Shown piece by piece: positions 25,721 through 34,173 of a stretch of DNA of 64,000 bases. Source of the stretch: JAAFJM01 sp964529175 (GTDB taxonomy: Bacteria; Bacteroidota; Bacteroidia; UKL13-3); NCBI GenBank assembly GCA_964529175.1, contig CAZGVO010000015.1, forward strand, positions 23,877 to 87,876. The letters are read 5' to 3'. The position numbers and the translations under genes are program-made. Positions within the stretch are counted from its first letter, which is position 1; the number at the start of each line of letters is the position of its first letter. The notes beneath the pieces were generated by a model. It did no database searches. It had not been told where the DNA came from and saw only the letters and a program-made list of their open reading frames with translations.

Positions 25721-26467
25721 ATGAAAAAAATAATCTTAAATTTAATAATCATATCGAGCACTTTGTTAGTTTCGTGCGCTAAAGAAGAAACTAAACCAAC
25801 CACAGTTGCTACTAGTAGCTTGAATATAGTATTTAACAATACTGTTTCAGGAACTCCAATTCAATTAATAGATACGCAGTTTACCAATGCTGCCAATAAT
25901 AAATATACTGTTACCTTATTAAAGTATTATGTTACCAATATTTCATTGATTGACGAAAATAACAATGAATGGTTTGCCAAAAACTATAACTTAATTGATA
26001 TAGCAGAACCATTACAAAATACCATTGCTTTAAAAAATGTTCCTAATGGAAAATATACTAAAATGAAGTTTATTTTAGGAGTTGATTCTATTCGAAATAC
26101 CAGTGGATTACAAGATGGATTTTTAGACCCAAGTTATGGTATGATATGGACTTGGAATACAGGCTATATCTTTTTTAAACATGAAGGAAAATACACCAGT
26201 TCGTTTAATGGTGTAAAGCCTTTAAGATTGCATTTGGGAACAAATCCTGCTAGGGGTTATGTTACATTATCGTTGCCAGCCATAAATGTTGGAACTGTAG
26301 GAAACTTTACTGTTGATTTTGATTTAAATAAAGCTTATTCAGCTCAAAATATCATTGATTTTAACATAGATAATGACCGCCAGTCGAGCGATGCAGCAGA
26401 TGATGTTTGGATTGCCAATATGAAAAATAATTTGGAAAAATCGTTCACTTTTGGAAAGGTTCAGTAG
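25721..26467 (+). CDS. MbnP-like periplasmic copper-binding lipoprotein
   Basis: This 248-aa protein has a lipoprotein signal (lipobox VSC at residues 17-19). Its body matches the MbnP family: TVTLLKYYVTNISL, YNLIDIAEP, KFILGVDSIRN, and the signature MIWTWNTGYIFFKHEG with W143, W145 and Y149. In methanotroph MbnP, the partner peroxidase MbnH oxidises a tryptophan to kynurenine to create a copper site. The partner-type gene follows here after 1 bp. The family assignment rests on motif and neighbour; copper binding is inferred. Confidence 0.82.
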   Translation: MKKIILNLIIISSTLLVSCAKEETKPTTVATSSLNIVFNNTVSGTPIQLIDTQFTNAANNKYTVTLLKYYVTNISLIDENNNEWFAKNYNLIDIAEPLQNTIALKNVPNGKYTKMKFILGVDSIRNTSGLQDGFLDPSYGMIWTWNTGYIFFKHEGKYTSSFNGVKPLRLHLGTNPARGYVTLSLPAINVGTVGNFTVDFDLNKAYSAQNIIDFNIDNDRQSSDAADDVWIANMKNNLEKSFTFGKVQ

Positions 26468-26468
26468 T

Positions 26469-27533
26469 ATGAAAAAGTACATTATTTTATTAACGGTAAC
26501 TTTGGTTGTGCTTGTTTTTTCATGTACAAAAGACGATAAAGTAACTCCAACCAATACCAACTCAATTGATACACCTGCTACACCTTTTTCTTTGGCTACG
26601 CCTTTTGGTTTTCCACCAATAGTTATCCCTGCAAATAATCCATTAACAGTGGAGGGAATTGCTTTAGGAAGAAAATTATTTTACGATCCAATGTTATCGT
26701 TAAATAACACACAGGCTTGTGGAAGTTGTCATAACCAAAACTATGCATTTACCGACAGTACTTTGCGCTTTAGCAAAGGAATTACGGGTGAGTTTGGAAC
26801 GCGTAATGCCATGCCAATAATGAATTTAGCTTGGGAGAAAAAGTTTTTTTGGGATGGAGGTGCTGCAACAATGGAAGACCAAGTTATTGGCCCAATTGAA
26901 AATCCTTTAGAAATGCACGAAACATTAACCAATGTTCTATATAAACTGAATAAACATGCTGAATATCCCAAATTGTTTAAAAGAGCTTTTGGAACTGATA
27001 GCATCACTTCACAATTATTAATGAAAGCAGTGGCTCAATTTGAAAGAACCATGATTTCGGCAAATAGCAAATATGATAAATTTTTAAGAGGAGAAGCAGA
27101 GTTAACACAAGATGAATTAAAAGGTAAAGAGTTATACGAAAATCAAGATAAAGGCGATTGTACCCATTGTCACACTATAGGAAGTACTTTTACCGATTTT
27201 GAGTTTAGGAATAATGGCCTTGATTCAGTGTTTACCGATTTGGGAAGAGAAAGAGTTACCAAATCTATTTTAGATAGAGGGAAGTTTAAAACGCCTTCGC
27301 TTCGCAATATTGAATTAACAGCACCATATATGCACGATGGCAGATTTGCAACTTTAGAGCAAGTTTTAGAACATTACAATACAGGTTTTGTTGAATCACC
27401 AACATTAGATGTAAACATTTCTTTAGCCAAAAAAGGCAGGCTGAATGAAACTGAAAAGCAACAAATTATTGCCTTTTTAAAAACACTTACAGATTACGAA
27501 TTTATTAACAACCCAAATTTTAAAAAACCATAA
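26469..27533 (+). CDS. MbnH-like di-haem cytochrome c peroxidase
   Basis: This 354-aa protein belongs to the bacterial di-haem peroxidase (CcpA/MauG) superfamily. Two c-type haem motifs are visible: C84-x2-C87-H88 (QACGSCHNQ) and C231-x2-C234-H235 (DCTHCHTIG). The distal-region segments FKTPSLRNIELTAPYMHDGRFATLEQVLEHYN are also present. A lipoprotein-like signal (VLVFSC) places it in the periplasm. The ATG at 26469, 1 bp after the mbnP-like stop, is preferred over an upstream TTG. Adjacent to MbnP, it is likely to oxidise that protein rather than to detoxify peroxide, by analogy with MbnH. Confidence 0.85.
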   Translation: MKKYIILLTVTLVVLVFSCTKDDKVTPTNTNSIDTPATPFSLATPFGFPPIVIPANNPLTVEGIALGRKLFYDPMLSLNNTQACGSCHNQNYAFTDSTLRFSKGITGEFGTRNAMPIMNLAWEKKFFWDGGAATMEDQVIGPIENPLEMHETLTNVLYKLNKHAEYPKLFKRAFGTDSITSQLLMKAVAQFERTMISANSKYDKFLRGEAELTQDELKGKELYENQDKGDCTHCHTIGSTFTDFEFRNNGLDSVFTDLGRERVTKSILDRGKFKTPSLRNIELTAPYMHDGRFATLEQVLEHYNTGFVESPTLDVNISLAKKGRLNETEKQQIIAFLKTLTDYEFINNPNFKKP

Positions 27534-27536
27534 GTT

Positions 27537-27884
27537 ATGAAAAATATTATTGTATTATTATTAGCCATTTTTAGTTTAATGGCATTTAGCAGCGCTAAAA
27601 AACCAGTTACAGTTAAGTTTAAAGTTTTTGGCAATTGCCCTCAATGTAAAGAAAGAATTGAAGCAGCATTGGATGTAAAAGGTGTAAAATCGGCAGATTG
27701 GAATGTAGATACCAAAATAATAGAAGTGGTGTATTCGCCTGATAAAATTACCATTGAAAAAATTCATCAATTAATAGCTGATTGCGGACATGACACTGAA
27801 AAAACCAAAGCTCCAGATAAAGTTTATTTAAAACTTCCTGACTGTTGCATGTATCGCGATAATGACAACACTCACCACGATTAG
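27537..27884 (+). CDS. Exported heavy-metal-associated (HMA) domain protein
   Basis: This 115-aa protein has a signal peptide (MKNIIVLLLAIFSLMAFSSA). It then has one HMA ferredoxin-like domain with the metal motif GNCPQCKERIEAAL (C-x-x-C). The C-terminus adds a second potential metal site, LPDCCMYRDNDNTHH. It starts 3 bp after the peroxidase stop, so it is in the same operon, and would pass copper between periplasmic partners. The HMA assignment is firm; the metal and partners are inferred from the neighbours. Confidence 0.85.
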   Translation: MKNIIVLLLAIFSLMAFSSAKKPVTVKFKVFGNCPQCKERIEAALDVKGVKSADWNVDTKIIEVVYSPDKITIEKIHQLIADCGHDTEKTKAPDKVYLKLPDCCMYRDNDNTHHD

Positions 27885-27920
27885 TTTTAACTAACAAACT
27901 AATTGAACTTATGATAATAT

Positions 27921-27955
27921 TTAAAGGATGGCAATGTCAATTTGCTATCCTTTAA
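27921..27955 (+). promoter_or_regulatory. Intercistronic 14-bp hairpin between the HMA and TonB-receptor genes
   Basis: Bases 27921-27934 pair with 27942-27955 (one G-T wobble) around a 7-base loop. There is no U-run after it, so it is unlikely to terminate fully. It may stabilise the upstream message or limit read-through into the receptor gene, which starts 22 bases later. Confidence 0.6.
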
Positions 27956-27977
27956 TTCACCTATTATTTTATTACCA

Positions 27978-30248
27978 ATGAAAAAATTCATAGCAATTTT
28001 AGCCATTTTATTTATGGCAGGGTATGTCCATGCGCAAACTACCAACGATTTTTTAAAAGGAATTGTAGTTGATGTGGACTTGAAAGGAAATATAACGCCT
28101 ATACAAGGTGCATATATAAAGTGGTTAAACGAAAATAAAATTGAAATATCAGATAGCAATGGTGTTTTTAAAATTCCCTTTTCACCCAATACTAAAAACT
28201 TAGTTGTATCCTATGTTGGCTATAAAACTGATACCATTTTTGTAGCAGAAAAAAAGTTTGTAAAGGTTTTGCTTATAACTAAAAATAAGCTGAAAGATGT
28301 AAACATTACTGTTGAACGCAAAACTTCAGAAGTAAGTTTTATTGACCCTTGGAAAACCACCATTATGAACGAAAAAGAGTTGTTTAAGGCAGCTTGTTGT
28401 AACTTAAGTGAGAGTTTCGAAACCAATCCATCGGTTGATGTAAATTTAACTGATGCGGTAACAGGAACCAAACAAATTCAAATGCTCGGTTTAGCAAGTC
28501 AATATGCTCAATTAACGCAAGAAAATATGCCAGGAGCTAGAGGTTTAGCTGTTAATTATGGTAATACTTATACACCAGGAACTTGGATTAATAATATTCA
28601 AGTTACAAAGGGAATAGGTTCAGTGGTAAATGGTTTTGAAAGTATTGCAGGGCAAATAAATACTGAACTTCACAAACCTGACGTAAAAGAAAAAATTTAT
28701 TTTAACGCTTATGCTAGCGAGGGTGGGAGGTATGAAACAAATTTAATTGTAGCTAATAAATTAAACAGTTCATTTAGTCAATCTGTATTGTTGCATGGTA
28801 GTATGTTATCTTTAAAAATGGATAACAACAATGATGGTTATTTAGATAATCCATTAGGCTATCAAGTAAACTTGATGTATAGATTTAAATTTGACAAAGG
28901 CAAAGGTTTTATTATGCAAGGGGGGACTAGTTTTTTAAGCGATGATAAAACTGGAGGGCAAATAAATTTTGATGAAAGTAAACGAAGTTTGTTTACCCAA
29001 TATGGCACCAATATTAAGGCAGAAAAAAAAGATGGTTGGCTTAAATTTGGTTATGTTTTTCCAAAGAAAATTTATAAAAGTTTAGGATTACAATTATCAG
29101 CATTGAGTCAAAATTTCAATACTTATTTTGGTAGAAATAATTATAGTGGTTTGCAAGAATCATTTTATGCCAACTTTATTTACCAATCGTTAATTAATAC
29201 CAGCGATCATAAGTTTAGAACAGGCCTTAGTTTAATGCTTGATAATTATAATGAGCATTTTGATAATTATAATAATGCCTTTAATACCAATACGCATTAT
29301 CATTTTAAACGAAATGAAAATGTGGTTGGAAGCTTTTTTGAATATACATATAGCTATTTAAATAAGTTTAGTTTAGTGTTTGGCCAACGCCTTGATTATA
29401 ATAATTTGTATGGCTTGTTTTATACGCCACGTTTGCATACACGTTTAACTATTGATAAACAAACTGTTTTAAGAGCAAGTGTTGGCAGAGGGCAACGAAC
29501 AGCTAATATTATTGCCGAAAATACTGGGTTATTGGTTAGTTCAAGACAATTTGTATTTAATACCAACTATAATAAAAATGCATATGGTTTGCAGCCTGAA
29601 GTGGCTTGGAACTTTGGATTATCATTAACTAAAGATTTTAAATTGAATTACAGAAAAGGAACCATTAGTTTAGATTATTATTATACTTATTTCCAAAACC
29701 AAGTAGTGGTTGATAGAGATATCAATGTAAATGAAGTACGATTTTATAACTTAAATGGTAAATCATATTCAAATAGTTTTCAGGTACAATTAGATTACGA
29801 ACCTATCAAAAGATTAGATGTAAGATTGGCTTATAGATTATATGATGTGCAAACACATTACGATTCTATTGGTGAAAAAGAAGTGCCTTTAATAGCGGCC
29901 CACAGAGCATTTTTGAATATTGGTTATACCACTAAAAACAAATGGAGTTTTGATTTAACTTGTCAATGGATTGGGCCTAAAAGATTGCCTAGTACATTAC
30001 AAAATAGTAGCGATAAACAATTGCCTAATTTCTCGGATAGCTACTATTTGTTTAACTCACAAGTAAGCAAAAGTTTATTCAATAAAAAGTTAGATGTGTA
30101 TATTGGAGTTGAAAATATTTTAAACTTTAAACAAAACAATCCAATAATAGATGCACAAAATCCATTTGGTAGTAACTTTGATGCAAGCATGGTTTGGGGA
30201 CCTGTATTTGGCCAAATGTATTATGGAGGTTTAAGGTATAAATTATAA
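27978..30248 (+). CDS. TonB-dependent outer membrane receptor, probably for copper
   Basis: This 756-aa receptor takes the ATG at 27978, which opens a signal peptide (MKKFIAILAILFMAGYVHAQ); an earlier in-frame ATG at 27942 would add 12 residues. A carboxypeptidase-like regulatory domain occupies about residues 25-110. A plug domain follows (NLSESFETNPSVDVNLTDAVTGTKQIQMLGL), then a 22-strand barrel ending in an aromatic-rich strand (GGLRYKL). The plug contains a Cys-Cys pair (FKAACCNLSES). The position after MbnP-, MbnH- and HMA-like genes suggests copper or a copper chelate as substrate, but no substrate can be proven from sequence. Confidence 0.85.
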   Translation: MKKFIAILAILFMAGYVHAQTTNDFLKGIVVDVDLKGNITPIQGAYIKWLNENKIEISDSNGVFKIPFSPNTKNLVVSYVGYKTDTIFVAEKKFVKVLLITKNKLKDVNITVERKTSEVSFIDPWKTTIMNEKELFKAACCNLSESFETNPSVDVNLTDAVTGTKQIQMLGLASQYAQLTQENMPGARGLAVNYGNTYTPGTWINNIQVTKGIGSVVNGFESIAGQINTELHKPDVKEKIYFNAYASEGGRYETNLIVANKLNSSFSQSVLLHGSMLSLKMDNNNDGYLDNPLGYQVNLMYRFKFDKGKGFIMQGGTSFLSDDKTGGQINFDESKRSLFTQYGTNIKAEKKDGWLKFGYVFPKKIYKSLGLQLSALSQNFNTYFGRNNYSGLQESFYANFIYQSLINTSDHKFRTGLSLMLDNYNEHFDNYNNAFNTNTHYHFKRNENVVGSFFEYTYSYLNKFSLVFGQRLDYNNLYGLFYTPRLHTRLTIDKQTVLRASVGRGQRTANIIAENTGLLVSSRQFVFNTNYNKNAYGLQPEVAWNFGLSLTKDFKLNYRKGTISLDYYYTYFQNQVVVDRDINVNEVRFYNLNGKSYSNSFQVQLDYEPIKRLDVRLAYRLYDVQTHYDSIGEKEVPLIAAHRAFLNIGYTTKNKWSFDLTCQWIGPKRLPSTLQNSSDKQLPNFSDSYYLFNSQVSKSLFNKKLDVYIGVENILNFKQNNPIIDAQNPFGSNFDASMVWGPVFGQMYYGGLRYKL

Positions 30249-30251
30249 TAA

Positions 30252-31496
30252 CTAGTTTTCTTGTAACAACATTTTTCTTAACATGTCGAGCGACATTAGA
30301 CAAGTCCTTAAAATGGTTCTTTCTCTATTGTCGCCCATGTTAAATTTTTGCGCTATAACTCCATTTTTATTGGCTATAGCAATCCAAACAGTACCTACAG
30401 GTTTTTCATCAGTGCCTCCATCAGGTCCAGCAATTCCACTAGTTGCAATGGCGTAATCAACATCAAATTTTTTCAATACTTCGGTTGCCATTTGTTTAAC
30501 ACAAGCTTCGCTAACAGCACCTACAGTTTTTAAAATTTCATCACTTACATTTAGTTCTAATTGTTTTATGCTGTTATCATAACTAACAATACTTCCTTTA
30601 AAATATTTTGAACTACCAGCAATTGAAGTTATTTGATGTGCAATAAAACCACCAGTACAACTTTCGGCAGTAGCCATAGTTTTATTTTTTCCTTTAAGTA
30701 AAACACCAATTACTTCATTCAATGAATCGTTGCCTTCACCATAAATATATTCGCCAATTCTTTCATAAAATTGATTGCAAATTTGAGCAACTTCAGTTTC
30801 CAATTGTTTTTTATTGTTTCCATAAGCACTTAGCCTTAGCCTTACAGCACCAACCGAAGGCAAATATGCTAACTTAATATAAGTTGGTAATTTTTCTTCT
30901 ATATCTTTTATTTTATTAGCTAAAAAACTTTCTCCTATTGAACAAGTTTGAAGTGTTCTATGGTATATGAAAGGAAGTTCAAATTTTTGTTTTAATAAAG
31001 GTATTGCTTCTTCTTCAAAAATTACTTTCATTTCAAATGGAACACCAGGCAATGAAATATAAATTTTATTGTTTACATCAAACCACATTCCTGGTGCAGT
31101 GCCACTTCTATTCCATAAAGTTTTACTATTAGCAGGAACCATTGCTTGTTGTAAATTTATATCAAGCATTGGCATTTTACGCATACTAAATATTTGAGTT
31201 ACCCACGCTAAAACTTTTTCATCAGTTACCAATGTTGTATCAAAATATTCGCATAAAGTTTTTTTAGTTATATCATCTTTTGTTGGGCCTAAACCACCAG
31301 TAATAATTATGGTATCACTCCTTAATGAAGCATCATGTAAGCATGATAATATTTGTTCTCTACTATCGCCACAAGCAGTACGTTGGTATAGCGTAATACC
31401 CAATGAACTCAACTGTTGGCCAAGCCATACACTGTTTGTATCTATAACTTGACCAATCAATAATTCATCGCCAATTGTTATTATTTCTGCCTTCAT
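30252..31496 (-). CDS. cinA: CinA family protein (competence/damage-inducible; NMN deamidase domain)
   Basis: This 414-aa protein has two domains. The N-terminal MoaB/MogA-like domain (about residues 4-170) carries ITIGDELLIGQVIDTNS and IITGGLGPTKDDITKK. The C-terminal PncC-type domain (about 255-410) carries ATAESCTGGFIAHQITSIAG and SGIAGPDGGT. The latter hydrolyses nicotinamide mononucleotide in the pyridine nucleotide cycle. The full length and both motifs are intact. It is convergent with the TonB receptor gene, with only 3 bp between the stop codons and no visible terminator. Confidence 0.95.
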   Translation of the reverse strand: MKAEIITIGDELLIGQVIDTNSVWLGQQLSSLGITLYQRTACGDSREQILSCLHDASLRSDTIIITGGLGPTKDDITKKTLCEYFDTTLVTDEKVLAWVTQIFSMRKMPMLDINLQQAMVPANSKTLWNRSGTAPGMWFDVNNKIYISLPGVPFEMKVIFEEEAIPLLKQKFELPFIYHRTLQTCSIGESFLANKIKDIEEKLPTYIKLAYLPSVGAVRLRLSAYGNNKKQLETEVAQICNQFYERIGEYIYGEGNDSLNEVIGVLLKGKNKTMATAESCTGGFIAHQITSIAGSSKYFKGSIVSYDNSIKQLELNVSDEILKTVGAVSEACVKQMATEVLKKFDVDYAIATSGIAGPDGGTDEKPVGTVWIAIANKNGVIAQKFNMGDNRERTILRTCLMSLDMLRKMLLQEN

Positions 31497-32051
31497 AAGT
31501 AGTAGTTAAAATAGTTTTGTTTAGTATTTATTTATTGCAACAACATTACTAATAATTTATTTTATAATAATGTTTCATTTTATAAAAAATATTAAACTCA
31601 TAAAACAATAAATGTATAATTTATGCTACTATATTTTATAAAATGATAAAGTAATTTATAGTATTTAATTTTTATAAAATTTAAAATTAAGAAGTAAGTT
31701 TTTATAATGAATATAATTCTATAAACCTTGTAAAGTATAGTGAAATCAGGCTTCTTGAAGGGTTGTGTAATAATATATAAGTATAATTTAATAGTAAGTA
31801 ATACAAAATATGTAACACATTGTTTATAATAAGTTTATAATTTTTTTACAAGTTAATAACAAGAATGTTAAAAATTTAAAACGCTCGCACATTCAGTAAA
31901 TAAAGGCATCTTCAATGATTACATGTTACTTGTTAACAGTAATTCATAACTAAATTTTATAAAAAATATTTTATAAAAAACATAAATGCTTGACTTTTAA
32001 ATCATCTATCATAACTTTGTTAGTGTAATCAAATTAAATATTTAACTAATT
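31497..32051. other. Very AT-rich gene-free region with repeated TTTTATAAAA palindrome
   Basis: This 555-bp divergent region between cinA and the histone-like gene has no credible gene. The 10-bp palindrome TTTTATAAAA occurs five times exactly (31578, 31634, 31670, 31955, 31969). The whole stretch is nearly free of G and C compared with its surroundings. It may be a binding site for AT-hook or histone-like proteins, or a long promoter region for the downstream gene. Confidence 0.6.
31990..32019 (+). promoter_or_regulatory. Bacteroidota-type promoter of the histone-like gene
   Basis: The -7 element TAACTTTG (32012-32019, consensus TAnnTTTG) has a TTG at 31990-31992, 19 bases upstream, fitting the -33 position. 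The start codon lies 33 bases downstream. Confidence 0.7.
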
Positions 32052-32360
32052 ATGGCAACAGCTAAAAAAACAACTAAAGCAGCTCCTAAAAAAGCAGCAG
32101 CTCCTAAGAAGGCAGCAGCAAAGAAAGTAGCAGTAAAAAAAGCAGCGGCTCCTAAAAAAGCAGCAGCAAAAAAAGCAGCTCCTAAAAAAGTTGCAGCTAA
32201 GAAAGTAGCAGTAAAAAAAGTAGCAGCTAAAAAGGCAGCTCCTAAAAAAGCAGCAGCAAAAAAAGCGGCTCCTAAAAAGGCAGCAGCTCCTAAAAAAGCG
32301 GCAGTTAAAAAGGCAGCTCCTAAAAAAGCAGCAGCAAAAAAAGTAGCTAAAAAGAAATAA
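32052..32360 (+). CDS. Lys/Ala/Pro-rich histone H1-like DNA-binding protein
   Basis: This 102-aa protein is almost wholly lysine, alanine, valine and proline, built from tandem units such as APKKAAAKK and VAVKKVAAKK. This composition matches histone H1 C-terminal tails and the bacterial AlgP/Hc1-like proteins common in Bacteroidota, which compact DNA or RNA. The DNA repeats match (runs of CCTAAAAAAGCAGCA), so repeat number may vary among strains. It has its own promoter and terminator, so it is a single-gene unit. Confidence 0.85.
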   Translation: MATAKKTTKAAPKKAAAPKKAAAKKVAVKKAAAPKKAAAKKAAPKKVAAKKVAVKKVAAKKAAPKKAAAKKAAPKKAAAPKKAAVKKAAPKKAAAKKVAKKK

Positions 32361-32379
32361 ATTTTTAACTTTTTACTAT

Positions 32380-32416
32380 AAAAAGCCTTATCAATTAAAA
32401 ATGATGAGGCTTTTTT
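32380..32416 (+). terminator. Rho-independent terminator of the histone-like gene
   Basis: A 14-bp stem (32380-32393 with 32402-32415, one wobble) has an 8-base loop and a T-run. Confidence 0.88.
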
Positions 32417-32449
32417 ATTTATATTGATTATATTGTATAAAAAAATATT

Positions 32450-33064
32450 ATGATAATATCATTGCATCCAAAAAATCCCAATGTTCGTGATTTAAAAAAA
32501 GTAGTTGATATACTTAACGATAATGGAGTTGTTATAATCCCAACGGATACTATTTATGCTATGGCTTGCAAACTCGATAGTAAAAAAGCCATTGAACGCA
32601 TGTGTAAAATAGTTGGTAAAAAACCTGAGAAAGTAAATTTTTCATTGTTATGTTCTAGCTTAAGTCATCTTAGTGATTTTACAACAGCTTTAGATAAATC
32701 TGTTTTTAGGTTAATGAAAAATAATTTACCTGGTGCATTTACTTTTATTTTAAAAGCTACAAATAATGTAACTAAATATTTTGAAGGCAATAAAAAAACT
32801 ATTGGTATTAGGGTACCTGATAATATTATAGCACAATTATTGGTTAATGAAGTTGGAACTCCATTGGTAGTTACATCTATCCATCATGATGATGAGATAA
32901 TAGAATACATGACCGATCCTGAAGAAATAAACGACAAATTTCAACATTTAGTTGATGCCATTATAGATGGTGGAAATGGAGGAAATATTCCATCAACCAT
33001 AATAGATTGTACAACAAACGAAATAGTTTTGGTAAGAGAAGGAAAAGGTGTAATAAACGAATAA
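32450..33064 (+). CDS. L-threonylcarbamoyladenylate synthase family protein (Sua5/YciO/YrdC)
   Basis: This 204-aa protein has the YrdC fold. The substrate-binding entry is VVIIPTDTIYAMACKLDSKKAIERMCKI. KKPEKVNFSLLCSS, PGAFTFILKA, TIGIRVPDN and GGNIPSTIIDC follow. Sua5/TsaC members make threonylcarbamoyl-AMP for the t6A tRNA modification. The sequence is closer to the YciO branch, which is less well understood. The length agrees with single-domain members. It lies downstream of the histone-like gene but is separated from it by a terminator. Confidence 0.88.
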   Translation: MIISLHPKNPNVRDLKKVVDILNDNGVVIIPTDTIYAMACKLDSKKAIERMCKIVGKKPEKVNFSLLCSSLSHLSDFTTALDKSVFRLMKNNLPGAFTFILKATNNVTKYFEGNKKTIGIRVPDNIIAQLLVNEVGTPLVVTSIHHDDEIIEYMTDPEEINDKFQHLVDAIIDGGNGGNIPSTIIDCTTNEIVLVREGKGVINE

Positions 33065-33088
33065 TTATTATACTCACAATTTATACCA

Positions 33089-33122
33089 TTGCTATTTTAG
33101 CCAATTCATTTTATTATTTTTG
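33089..33122 (+). promoter_or_regulatory. Putative promoter of the M23 peptidase gene
   Basis: The -7 element TATTTTTG is at 33115-33122, with a TTG at 33089-33091 (23-base spacer). The ATG is 82 bases downstream. Confidence 0.5.
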
Positions 33123-33169
33123 TGAAATATAATTGCTTTAGCAAAGCAAATTTTAAATTGTTTTACCTG

Positions 33170-33190
33170 TACTGCTATTTAATAGCAGTA
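33170..33190 (+). promoter_or_regulatory. Perfect 21-base palindrome in the leader of the M23 peptidase gene
   Basis: TACTGCTATT (33170-33179) and AATAGCAGTA (33181-33190) form 10-bp arms around a single T, ending 14 bases before the ATG. It could be an operator for a dimeric regulator or an RNA hairpin close to the ribosome-binding region. Confidence 0.55.
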
Positions 33191-33204
33191 TTTATATTTT
33201 ATAA

Positions 33205-34164
33205 ATGATAAAAAGAGTTTTTTTAGTTTTAATATTTAGTTCTGGTTTTTTTATTTCAAATTATGTTAAAGCTCAAGTAGAAATAATCTCGCCCGATACT
33301 ACAGAGGTTATTGAAAACGATGAAGAAGAGGAAGAGGATGAAGAATCTACTGAATATGATAGCGTTATTGTAGAATCAAATGGGCCTTATTGGGATTTTT
33401 TAAGGCCTCGTAACTTTGTTTTTGACACCAGTAACGCACCTGCAAATCAATATTACAATTTTTGGGACACGGTAGTTATTAATCCTTACAAAAAGGATTT
33501 AAAACTGATGGAGGATACCATTGTACTTCCTTTGGTAACCGATGGTTGCGGTTTTCATCCACCTGCAATTGGCGATTTAAGTTCTACTTTTGGATTTAGA
33601 AGATGGGGGAGAAGAGCCAAATTTCATTTTGGGGTTGATGTAAGAATGGATGTTGGAGATCCAGTTTATGCTGCATTTGCTGGTGTTGTGAGGATTGCTA
33701 AACGGAGTGCCGATTATGGCTATATGGTGCTTATTAGACACGATAATGGCTTAGAGACACTTTATGCTCATTTTTCACAGTTATTATGTTATGTGGGTCA
33801 AAATGTTAATGCTGGAGATATTATTGGATTAGCAGGAAGTACTGGCCGTTCAACGGGGCCTCATTTGCATTTTGAAGTACGTTTTAAGGGGGAAAAAATT
33901 AATCCCAACAAAGTAGTTTATTTCCCGTCAGGATCTCTCTTATCTGATTCTCTTCAGATAGATAAAAGCTGTTTTAAACATTTGTATGAAGTAAAAGCTG
34001 CTAAGCTTAAAATAAAGACACCTAAGTATATTAAAGCTCGTAAAGGTGATACTTTGTACCGAATTTCGAGAGAATATGGCATTTCTGTTAAACGTTTAGC
34101 TCGTTTGAACAAAATATCTACTAAAACAAAAATAAGAAGGGGTAGAAAAATTAGACTTAGATAA
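33205..34164 (+). CDS. M23 family metallopeptidase with C-terminal LysM domain
   Basis: This 319-aa exported cell-wall hydrolase has a signal peptide (to about residue 23) and a very acidic linker (ENDEEEEEDEES). An LytM/M23 peptidase domain follows, with zinc ligands H141 and D145 (HFGVD) and the pair H220-L-H222 (GPHLHFEV). The C-terminal 45 residues are a LysM peptidoglycan-binding domain (ARKGDTLYRISREYGISVKRLARLN) ending in a highly basic tail. It would cleave peptide cross-links in peptidoglycan, for example during growth or division. Confidence 0.93.
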   Translation: MIKRVFLVLIFSSGFFISNYVKAQVEIISPDTTEVIENDEEEEEDEESTEYDSVIVESNGPYWDFLRPRNFVFDTSNAPANQYYNFWDTVVINPYKKDLKLMEDTIVLPLVTDGCGFHPPAIGDLSSTFGFRRWGRRAKFHFGVDVRMDVGDPVYAAFAGVVRIAKRSADYGYMVLIRHDNGLETLYAHFSQLLCYVGQNVNAGDIIGLAGSTGRSTGPHLHFEVRFKGEKINPNKVVYFPSGSLLSDSLQIDKSCFKHLYEVKAAKLKIKTPKYIKARKGDTLYRISREYGISVKRLARLNKISTKTKIRRGRKIRLR

Positions 34165-34173
34165 GCACTAGCC

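Noticed and set aside
25229..30248. A complete methanobactin locus
   Set aside because: I looked for an MbnA-like Cys-rich leader peptide and for MbnB/MbnC-like genes near the MbnP/MbnH pair and found none; the flanks are a cupin protein and cinA.
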